DNA from: Phytopythium helicoides
Taxonomy: Eukaryota > Oomycota > Peronosporomycetes > Pythiales > Pythiaceae
Assembly (NCBI GenBank): GCA_024867545.1
Contig: JANFNE010000001.1
Location: 1 to 64,000 of the forward strand
DNA: 64,000 nt
Reading direction: 5' to 3'
The notes beneath the pieces were generated by a model. It did not search any database. It had not been told where the DNA came from and was given only the letters and a program-made list of their open reading frames with translations. The position numbers and the translations under genes are program-made. Positions within the stretch are counted from its first letter, which is position 1. Every line of letters begins with the position of its first letter. Positions 56,181 through 64,000 of this stretch are shown here, piece after piece.

Positions 56181-57626
56181 ATGGGCGCCAGCGGCCACGC
56201 GCCCACCGTGTACACGGTGCTGCTGACCGCCATGTGCCTGCTGCTGCTCGTGTTCCTGCTGGCGCGGCTGGCGCTGGCGCTGCGGCGGCGCCACAAGCTG
56301 CTGGCCTGGTCCACGGGCTTCCACGCGCTCTGCCTCGGCTGGACCGTGGTGCGCTCGGCCTACTGGATCGCCATGCTCGCGCAGGTCGACATGTCCTACC
56401 TGGCGCTCTACCTGCTCTACTGGTTCCCCACGCCCATCCAGTGCGTCGCGCCGCTCGCAGTGCGCGCCGACTGACCCACTGACGACCGGCTCCGTGCCCA
56501 GGTTCGCCAACTTTTCGCTGCTCATACTCTTCTACCTGCAGGTCGTCACGGGCGACGACTGGCGCGCGCACTGGCGCAGCGTCTGCCTGCCGCTCTACCT
56601 GCTGCTCACCATGTCCATGGCCACGTTCACGGCCGTCTGGGCATTCAACTCGTCCAACGACATCTCGCACACGGTCGAGAGCGGCGGCGACGAGTACGAC
56701 GAGGAGTTTACGCAGGTCTCGGATGTGCGCGTGCAGCTCATCTACTCGGCCGGTTCCTTCCTGCTGCTCAGCTTGCTCTTCGGCGTCTTTGCCTGGAAGA
56801 TGGCCACCGTACGATGGAACAGCATTGGCAACTTTTTCATCCGCGACCGAAAGTATCTAATCTAACGCAGCTTGACACGCAGGTCGAGAGCTGGAAGCAG
56901 CGTCGACTGCTCATTTCCCAGCCGCAGCGTCTCGTGATCATTAACGCTGTGCTCAGCGTCATCTTCTTCACGCGAGCTGTACGCGACCTGGCCACCTCCG
57001 AAAGTTGGTTCCTCAGCATTTGGAACCAGCTCGACATGAACGGCCGCGTGACCACTTGCTCATACTTCATCTTCTTCTGCTTCTGGGAGTTTCTACCCAC
57101 GGTGCTACTGCTGTGCCTTATCTCGTCCAAGGCAGGAGGTCTCGGTGGTGAGTCGGATAATGTGTGCATGCAGATGTGGGTTTCACTTCGGTCGTCTCAC
57201 AATCATGCACATTCAGCGCCGTGGCATGAAGCAACGAATCGCCCTCGCCTCCCAGACTTTGGCTTGTTCCACATCATCAATGCTGGGAGTACTGAAGGCG
57301 CGGGTCTGCTGGCCGCGAGCCCCATCACCAGCAGCTCGTACGGCACCACCTCGTCGATCGGCCCACTCAGCAGCGCGGCGCTGATGGCCGCCATGGCTGC
57401 GGCGAACGCGGTGACTCCTGGCTCGTCAACACTTTCACGCCTGGATCTCGAGCGTGCACGGTGGACTCATGGTGGAGACCTGTTTCAAGACCCTTCACGG
57501 TACGACTCGGACGATGGAACAGGTCCGTCCCCGCGTTTCGCTGTCGATGGTCTGCACAGCGCACGAGGCGTCGGCCGTCTCGGCACCAATCGAATACCGT
57601 TCGATTCCAAGTCGCAAGTGCCGTGA
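56181..57626 (+). CDS. Seven-helix membrane protein of THH1/TOM1/TOM3 type (GPCR-like)
   Basis: Four exons (56181-56440, 56502-56808, 56883-57147, 57217-57626) give about 413 residues. Roughly seven hydrophobic helices lie within residues 10-305, including LLTAMCLLLLVFLLARLAL, FANFSLLILFYLQVV and YFIFFCFWEFLPTVLLLCLI. The FANFSLLILFYLQ and W-rich segments resemble the THH1/TOM1/TOM3 domain (related to GPR137), membrane proteins of vacuole or lysosome. The C-terminal 110 residues are Ser/Gly/Ala-rich and probably cytosolic. The last intron is 69 bases with no stop in frame, so a retained form would add 23 residues. A second in-frame acceptor at 56870 would add LDTQ. Confidence 0.72.
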
Positions 57627-57707
57627 CAAGCAAAGTAAGTTAGTAAACTCGCTGGGATATTCCTCGATCCACTTGGAGCAAAGCCATCGTGTATTCATGA
57701 GCATTGT

Positions 57708-59273
57708 CTAGGATGACGGTCGCGGCTTTCCGGGTGGTGCACGCGGGACCAGTGGCAGACCCGTGAGCGACATGCTAGCCTCGCTTGGCCCTGTCGTTCG
57801 CCACAACTCGCTGCTCTCCTCGGGGTCAGCCGCTTCCGTTGCAAAGTACACAATTTGTCCGGTCGGTCGCGGCCGCACATTGTTGCTTGGTTCGTCTTCA
57901 AGAGCTGCGTCATCGTCACCGCGTGCGTCCGGTGTTCCGACGGGATCGGCGTATCCTTGTGCACCATTGATCTTGGCAAACACGAGTCGCAGGACGCGTT
58001 CCTTGTCTTCCCAACTGAGCTGCGCCAGATCAACTTTGTCGCTCTTGTTGTTGGGCGTTGTGGTTCCAGGACTCGCAAGCTTGGGGAACTTGGTCGTCGA
58101 CAAGGAAGATGAAGAAGTAGAAGGTGGTGGCAATCCGATGGCTCGCCGCATGTCTGCCTGAAATTGCTCGCGCTCGCGGTCTTTGCGCTTGGCTCGCTCA
58201 GATTCGATTTCACGCCGCACATGAGCGAGCGCATCTAGGAAGAACTGTTCAACTTCGGAGCGCTGATCCAGGACAGTCTGTGCGAGTTTTCGTAGATTCC
58301 GCAGCTCCTTGTTCTTGAGCTTCAGCAGCCTCCGGAGCGCGTCGGTATCGAGTGTTAAGTCTTCGCGCTCGCGCTCACTGCGAGCCTGCAGGGCGTTGGC
58401 TGAACGCTCTGAGGCTGCAAGACTCGCACTGGCGCGCTGCTCCATAGCGCGGAGATCGGCTTTGAGTTGTGCCAGCTCTCTTGACTGGCGCTGGGCCTGC
58501 TTGGCGTACTCTTCCTCCTTGGCGAGTGCTACCTGCAGATCTAGATGAAGCTTCGTTGCTCTCGCCTGCAGCTGCTCCTTGTCGCGTTGCAGCTCCTCGG
58601 TTGCCTGAAGCTGGAATCGCAGCTCTTCACCCATGCGTCGGTTGTCGGTCACGATCTTGCGCGTGTCAGCGTCGAGGCCATTCCTTGCGTCCTCCTTTGC
58701 CTGCTGCTTGACGACCTGGATGCGCTTGTCGTGCTCCTTGAGTAGCCTCGCGCGTTCCTCGATGAACTTGCGCTCGAGCGCCGCAATCTCCTCCTTGCTC
58801 TGCTCACGCCCGCTCTGTAGCCGTGCCTCCAGATCCCTGAGGTTGGCCGCCATCGAGTCCTTCACGTCTCGAAACACCTCGAGCTGTAGCAGCTCTTCGC
58901 GCACACCCGCGAGTTGCTCTCGCAGCCTCTCTTCCTTGGTCGCAAAGTCTTTGCTAAGGGTCTGCGCATCATTTTCTCGGTCTCGCTGAGCAGTCTCAAG
59001 ACCGACTGCCAGTGCTGTGCGAGCTGCTGCCAGCTCGTCGCTCAGTCTCGACACGGTGCGGTCACGAGCAGCCATCTCCTTCTGGAAGTACGCCACGAAT
59101 TCGTGTGTCTCCTGCTCGCGTGCAGCATGGCGGGCTCTCAGAGCCTCGTTCTCGGCCTGCAGTGATGCCACGCGCTCGCCAAGCTGCTCGATTTTGAGCC
59201 GATCCACCTGCCGATTGAACAGATCGCTTGCTACGGCAGCATCCTCGTTTCCAGCCGCTGGCTCCGTTTCCAT
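57708..59273 (-). CDS. Coiled-coil protein, BBOF1-like (basal body orientation factor)
   Basis: 521 residues from the ATG at 59273; the frame is open a little further upstream but without another ATG. Residues about 20-400 are nearly continuous coiled coil. LKLKNKELRNLRKLAQTVLDQRSEVEQFF in part, then LDALAHVRREI, resembles the conserved region of BBOF1/CCDC176, a ciliary protein that fixes basal body polarity. A Ser/Thr linker, the conserved-looking LSWEDKERVLRLVFAKIN segment and a disordered C terminus follow. The gene converges with the preceding membrane protein. Because coiled coils give false resemblance, the BBOF1 name is moderate. Confidence 0.68.
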   Translation of the reverse strand: METEPAAGNEDAAVASDLFNRQVDRLKIEQLGERVASLQAENEALRARHAAREQETHEFVAYFQKEMAARDRTVSRLSDELAAARTALAVGLETAQRDRENDAQTLSKDFATKEERLREQLAGVREELLQLEVFRDVKDSMAANLRDLEARLQSGREQSKEEIAALERKFIEERARLLKEHDKRIQVVKQQAKEDARNGLDADTRKIVTDNRRMGEELRFQLQATEELQRDKEQLQARATKLHLDLQVALAKEEEYAKQAQRQSRELAQLKADLRAMEQRASASLAASERSANALQARSEREREDLTLDTDALRRLLKLKNKELRNLRKLAQTVLDQRSEVEQFFLDALAHVRREIESERAKRKDREREQFQADMRRAIGLPPPSTSSSSLSTTKFPKLASPGTTTPNNKSDKVDLAQLSWEDKERVLRLVFAKINGAQGYADPVGTPDARGDDDAALEDEPSNNVRPRPTGQIVYFATEAADPEESSELWRTTGPSEASMSLTGLPLVPRAPPGKPRPSS

Positions 59274-59412
59274 CCCTACTGCAGCAGGACAAGTTGCTCG
59301 ATGATGTTCAAGAGCGCCGCGATAAAATTGGCTAACCACTTTCCAAAAGGATAAATCGGTACGTGTTTGTGTTCTTAACAGCTCGTGAGCGTCAATCGAG
59401 CGGACGAGGTCA

Positions 59413-60525
59413 TCAAATGCCCTTGTTGTAGGTCACGACACGCACGGGCTCGCCGTCGCGGCTGCGCAAGGCGCTGGCGATCTCAGGCTCGAGGTATTTG
59501 GCATCAATCTGCGCCGTTTGGCGGAATAGCCCGAACGTGAGCGGCACGGAGAACTGGATAGCACAGCCCACGAGGCCCAGCAGCAGTGGCGCACGAAGCC
59601 ACGGACGCTTGGTCAGCAGCGTCGAGCGCGTCTCGAGACGCCGGATGGCCAGCGGCGGCAGGATCAAGATGGGTGCCGCTGCGAAGATGCGGCCAGCGAT
59701 GCACGATGCCACGGCCAGCGCACCGCAGCGGCGACTCTTGCCCACCCAGTCGCCATTCTCGTCGTACACGTTGACACCCTTGAGGTACTCGCTCTGGCGC
59801 ATGACGGCCAGATTGAGCAGGTCGGCGGCCGCCACGGCGCCAAACGGCCCCAGCCGCGCGAGCACCGGCGCCAGCGACGCGTTCTGCATGCGCGCGGCGG
59901 CACGGCGGATGCCCAGCGAGGCCGCGATCGAGCTGCTTGTGGCCCCCACGTAGGCCACAAGCCGCTGCGTCGACGTGTCCTCGTTGCTCGCGTTGCGGTT
60001 GGCGTAGTAGTGCAGCGCGTTGTAGGTTTGGTTGAGCCACTGCGCGAAGATGGTCGTGCGTGTGCTGTTGGCCAGCAGCATGGCACCGTCCATGATGACG
60101 TTCATCGGCACAATCATGGACACGCGCAGCGGCAGCACCACGGGCTCGCCTGACGTCGAAGACAGGAACGCGTCAATACCCATTAGCGCCACCTTGCCGC
60201 TGCGACCACAACGAGGGACGCACCCGTATCAGGGTGCACGATCGCGTGCTTGAGCTTCATGGCGCGCGCGTACTCAGCCTCGTCGACGCTCTCCCCGGCC
60301 TCTGCAGCGCCACGCACTCGATCAGCCCCTCGCCCTCGGCCTCCCAATTGACGCCAGTGACCCACGCTTGGCCTTGACGACGCGCAGCGCGGCCGCCAGC
60401 GCCGCGTCCGTCGCGAGCGCCGAGCGCACGTCCAGCATGTCGAAGTTCTTGCGTACGCGGCCCAGGTACGTGGCCTCGGCCGGGTCCGCGAGCTTGATGT
60501 GCGCCTCGGCGTCGGTCGGCGTCAT
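59413..60525 (-). CDS. Sideroflexin (mitochondrial amino acid transporter)
   Basis: Three exons on the minus strand: 60525-60366, 60301-60224 and 60149-59413, giving 324 residues, the normal sideroflexin size. The joins restore family sequence: ATYLGRVRKNF in exon 1, AIVHPDTG/EPVVLPLRVSMIVPMN across exon 2/3, then WLNQTYNALHYYANR and the C-terminal YNKGI (family form FNKGL). Intron 2 (74 bases) contains CTAAT as a branch-point candidate. Several hydrophobic helices lie in the second half. Sideroflexins sit in the mitochondrial inner membrane; animal SFXN1 carries serine for one-carbon metabolism. Which amino acid this one carries is not shown. Confidence 0.92.
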
Positions 60526-60959
60526 GATGCGCGTCAGTCGTCAACTCAACGGAGGGGAGCCGCTGCTGCTGACGTACCCCTGGACCACCGCCAGCCACTC
60601 AAATACAGGAGCGTAACCGTTACAAGTGTAGCCATCCCGCCCGTCGGTCTCCTGTTGCGTTCGGCGGTGCAACAGGGCTGCGTTATAATGATCTCGCCAG
60701 AATCCGGTGATGGGGCTGCTCGACGCGCATGATCGGAGAATGTGCTGTATTACAGTCTCTAGACAGCCTAGCGGCCTTCTACTTGCCTACCTACGGCGGC
60801 GGCTGCGGCAGAGCCCTGCGAGCTCTCTACACCTCGCAGCGCCTGATACTCGTGTGTTTGTGTTGTGTGTGTGCGTGTGTGCGTGTGTGTGTGTTTGGGC
60901 TTACGTTGGGGTTCTCTCTTCCGAGAAAGTCGCGCGAGCAGAGTAAGCAGAGCGGGGCC
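60526..60959. other. Spacer with a GT-rich simple repeat
   Basis: 434 bases between two minus-strand genes; about 60850-60900 is a GT/GC-interrupted dinucleotide repeat. No gene is seen. Confidence 0.55.
60850..60899. repeat. Interrupted (GT)n microsatellite
   Basis: A run of TG/GT units broken by GC and TT steps, just downstream of the elongase gene. It is a likely length-variable marker. Confidence 0.75.
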
Positions 60960-61970
60960 TTACTCGTTCTTCTTCTTGCTGGCAGCCTTCTTGGGGGAGC
61001 GGAAGAAGTAGCGCTCGATGAAGAACTTGAGGAAGAGCGCAAAGTAGCTCGAGTACATGATGATGCCCCACTTGAGGTTCTCCGGGTCCATGCTGCACGC
61101 GTCGCCGTTCTTCATGTAATAGACGTTAAGGCCGCACACGGCGACGCCGACGACCATCTGGCTCAGCTGGGAGATGGTCACGAGGCGAGCCCAGCGCGGG
61201 CGGTAGCCGCACGCCGTCAGGAAGTAGTAAAAGTACATGACGGCGTGCACCGAGTAGTTCATGGCGCAGAAGTACAGGCCGCTAATGGTGGTGGTACACG
61301 AGAGAGGGGGGAGAATGTTAGCCAAGGGATTGAGCGCGCCAGACAGCACCCAAAAAGACTCACCTAGCCGAGAGCGTGCCAAAGGCGTGCCAGCAGAAGA
61401 GCAGCACCGTGATGTGGTGGTACCAGTGCAGGAAGATGAGCGGCTTCTTGCGCAGCACGATGAAAACCGTGTCGACGAGCTCGGGCACCTTGGAGAAGAT
61501 GAAGAGCGTGACCCAGAGGGCGACGGGGCCCTGTCCGTAGTGCGTGAGCGGGGGTGAGCACACCGAGTGGTACACGCCGCGGCGGTAGATGGTGTTGATG
61601 AGGAAGGGCATGGTGCGGATGGCGCCGATGAAGCTGAAGACGGCGAGGCTGAGGTTCCACAGCGCGAGGGCCCTGCGAGTCACAAACAACGCTCCGTGAG
61701 TCGGTGCGAGAGGTCCAGAGCCGTCACGGAGGCGCGGGCCACTCACACGCGCAGGTTGAAGGGCTTGAGCCCGCTCATGATCCACTTGCCGCCGAAGCAG
61801 AAGACCAGGTAGCCTGCGCAGAGCGCCACGGCGTACAGGATGGTCTCATTGCAGAACTCGGGCTGCCACGAGACGACCCACTCGCGCTCCCACTGAAACG
61901 GGTACAGCACCGACAGCAGCGGCAGCTCGTCCGTGAGCGGGGGCACCTGGCCGGTCCACGCGTCCGTCAT
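60960..61970 (-). CDS. ELO-family fatty acid elongase
   Basis: Three exons (61970-61747, 61672-61364, 61281-60960; introns 74 and 82 bases) give 284 residues. ELO signatures appear in order: FSKVPELVDTVF, the catalytic HWYHHITV box (HxxHH), MNYSVHAVMYFYYF and ISQLSQM. About six to seven membrane helices are present. The C terminus KKAASKKKNE ends in a KKxx endoplasmic reticulum retrieval signal. The enzyme condenses malonyl-CoA with acyl-CoA in the ER. The form resembles animal-type ELOVL/polyunsaturated elongases, fitting an oomycete that makes C20 fatty acids, but chain specificity cannot be read. The gene is divergent with the last gene. Confidence 0.94.
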
Positions 61971-62842
61971 GATCGATGGCTCTGGGGCTTCCGGGGGGCT
62001 GTGCGCGGGGAGGAGAAAGCCGAACTGACGCGGCTCGGGGGAGCGCCGACTGCCGGCAGGCTGTCTCGAACGGACGTGCGGCGCGCGGTCCGGATCTTCT
62101 TGGCAGGATCTGCCATTCGGAAGTGTGTGCGCACTACTTGATATGGGCCACCAGACCTGACACAGAAGGGGTGTCCGTGAGATACGAAGCCACCGGCGCC
62201 ATGTCATCCATCCTCGTCCTCCCAGCGCCCGCCCTGCCTCGAGCGTTGCACAGCCTTCGAGCAGCACAAAGTCCTCTCTGTTGCGGTCGAGTTGGTGTGC
62301 GTGCGGCTTGCATGCAGCGCGGGGCTGGCGGCTGCGGCAAGAGAGGCCCGAACATTGCAGTTGTCACGAAAGTGGCCGCGCTTCCCGCGAGCTTCAGTCT
62401 TGAATTGAGCGCCACGTATCACGATCCAGTGATACGATACAGCGTGGACCTCTGCACGGACTTGCAAGCAAGCGGGCGGGCGGTGCTTGATTTTGTTGGA
62501 GGGATTGGAGGCATTCGGTGGGAGCTGTTTGATGGGCATCACGGCAGGCGCGGCTCGCTCATGGACGTGGATCGGCACCTCCATGCAGCGAGTCCTATGA
62601 TTTACTCTTTAACTAATAATACCCTGTTCAAATAGACTTTATGAATTAAGTTGAAAATATTACTTTCTAACTGTACTATATTATTCCCCCCTCAAAACGA
62701 TGCTTTCAGCCATCTCGTTATATGCGACACCGACTTTTCACCCTCACAATCGAACGACCGTTTACGCCCCGAAATTACCGTGGTGTCACGGAAGGAATCA
62801 GTACTTGCGGCTATTTCCGACTGTAGCCATTTTGGCGCCGCC
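61971..62842. other. Divergent intergenic region, partly AT-rich
   Basis: 872 bases without a convincing gene. An AT-rich segment at about 62595-62690 contrasts with the GC-rich rest and may be the promoter side of the next gene. The open frame covering 61976-62635 encodes no recognisable protein. Confidence 0.5.
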
Positions 62843-63802
62843 ATGACGGCTCGCCTCGTCACCCTGCTGCGGCTGCCGCTGCTGCTCCTGCTGCTCTCCG
62901 CTCTCCATGACGCCCACGCACAGGTACCGTACCCACACCACGCCGTGCAGAAGATAGGCTCGCCCGTCCTGCGCCCACAGAACCGCAGCGCCGTCGTGCG
63001 CACGCGTCCATTTCAGTCCCACCGTCCACGAGACTCATGTCCCAATCGCAACGAACGTGACAGATTACGCTTCCAGCGCTCAAGCAGGTGCACCAAGGTG
63101 CGCAAGAGCTCATTGCTGCAGTCCAACCGAGGCCCAGGGCGCTCATTCACCTCGGTTGCCCTGTTGTGTCGCGACTGCTGCAGGTTGCCAGCCGCAGGAT
63201 GTCGAGGCGTGCCGCATGAACTGCGCGGCGCACTACCATGACCCGACTCGCTTTCTCTGCCCGTGCTACAGGTGCCCACGTGACAGCCCGCATGATCTCT
63301 ATGACGAGATTCTGACTGACTCAATCCCTGCCTGTCCTTTTGCAGCAAGCTCGGCGTGTGCCTCGTGAGCATCGGGTGCTCCATGAAGCAGCGCGTGGAC
63401 GTCATGGCCTTCTGCACACGCAAGGGCTACTGCAAGGACGGTTACTGCACCTACAGAGCGGGAGATCTGACCCCGCGAGTGGATACTCGTCACGAGGTCT
63501 TTGCCCTCACGTCGGTCGAGACGCCCGACACGCCGTGCATCGACGCCTGTTGCCCTGGCGACGCGACGTGTTCGCAGAACGCATCGATGCTCACTGTTCG
63601 GAATCCCGGGCGAGAGTATCGCAAGGACGAAGTCCTGATTGCGCCGCGCGAGTACGTCCAAGGGCGCTATGTCGACCTTATGCCAAATCACATGCTTATC
63701 TTGGCCGTTGCGACTGTGTTGTGTAGGGGTGATCCGAGACTTGGCGTCAACCAAGCCTACGACCGCATGCCGTACAGCATTCCGCTGGCGAATTTGCCGT
63801 AG
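62843..63802 (+). CDS. Secreted cysteine-rich protein, function unknown
   Basis: A strong signal peptide (MTARLVTLLRLPLLLLLLSAL) opens at the ATG at 62843. My model has three exons: 62843-62923, 63198-63271 and 63346-63802. The first intron (274 bases) is long for this locus, so a small extra exon may be missed; ITLPALKQ (63068-63091) is one candidate. The mature part has about 14 cysteines in CRMNC, CPCY, CLVSIGCS, CTRKGYCKDGYC and CIDACCPGDATC. It resembles secreted disulfide-rich proteins, but I do not recognise the family. The last 45 residues include a hydrophobic LILAVATVL. Exon 3 ends at the stop at 63800. Confidence 0.6.
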
Positions 63803-64000
63803 GACGAGTGCATGGGCAACACTAAGACACTACGCAGCGATTGGTGCTCGTTGTGAGAGTGCAACACAAATGAATCCTAACTTTCAGCTGCCCCCAAAGT
63901 CCTCGCTGTGTCGTCGCTATGTTCATCTAGTTTAGCCACTGACCAGCAAAGCTCATGATCAGATGCGAAGAGCGGCATGCCTCGATAAACTCGTCGAGGT

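Noticed and set aside
60150..60223. A 24-base intron in the sideroflexin gene, using the nearer acceptor at about 60200
   Set aside because: Too short to splice and out of frame. The 74-base intron ending at 60150 restores HPDTG/EPVV, as in the family.
61976..62635. 219-codon open frame in the spacer between the elongase and the cysteine-rich gene
   Set aside because: It starts inside the 5' region of the elongase gene, has no recognisable motif and ends in AT-rich noncoding sequence.
1..64000. Bacterial operon, CRISPR array or prophage
   Set aside because: No short direct repeats with spacers and no phage genes. GT-AG introns, signal peptides with C-terminal anchors, a BBSome gene and PP2A show eukaryotic nuclear DNA.

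Overview
The window looks like oomycete (Phytophthora-like) nuclear DNA. The genes are GC-rich, the spacers are short, and the introns are small (mostly about 55-85 bp). Several start sites carry an oomycete-type initiator (the clearest is GCTCATTCCGCAAATT before the gene at 2115). The genes on the right include cilium genes (a BBS8-like and a BBOF1-like gene), which fits an organism with swimming zoospores. A species cannot be named from the sequence alone.

Positions 1-37867 are a single array of 17 intron-free family 1 glycoside hydrolase (GH1) genes on both strands. All but two are seen to start with a signal peptide: the first is cut by the window edge, and the one at 29900 has none. All 17 keep a GH1 domain with four to six cysteines, a C-terminal transmembrane helix and a short basic cytosolic tail. 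Every tail carries either an acidic dileucine signal (ExxxLL) or a tyrosine signal (YxxPhi). The family therefore looks like type I membrane beta-glucosidases sorted by adaptors to the cell surface, endosome or vacuole. Fifteen copies with the usual start, and also the copy at 29900, keep both catalytic glutamates (TFNEP and TENGW). The copy at 27883 has lost both and is a likely pseudoenzyme.

The array holds two large inverted repeats. The first has arms at about 3940-8248 and 11088-15396 and flanks one gene. The second has arms at 21161-23039 and 25738-27626 and also flanks one gene. Arms are almost identical except for sharply bounded divergent tracts, the pattern left by gene conversion. 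Between the two repeats (20249-20896) lies the C-terminal half of a Fanzor/TnpB-like nuclease, the only mobile-element remnant seen.

From 37868 to the end the DNA carries ordinary housekeeping and cell-biology genes, several with introns: an S33 serine peptidase, a charged nuclear-type protein, coronin-7, a KNL1/Spc7-like kinetochore protein, a Dbp3-like DEAD-box helicase, BBS8/TTC8, the PP2A catalytic subunit, an unrecognised eight-exon helical protein, a THH1/TOM1-like seven-helix membrane protein, a BBOF1-like coiled-coil protein, a sideroflexin, an ELO fatty acid elongase and a cysteine-rich secreted protein. Exon boundaries were worked out by hand from GT-AG sites, reading frame and family conservation.
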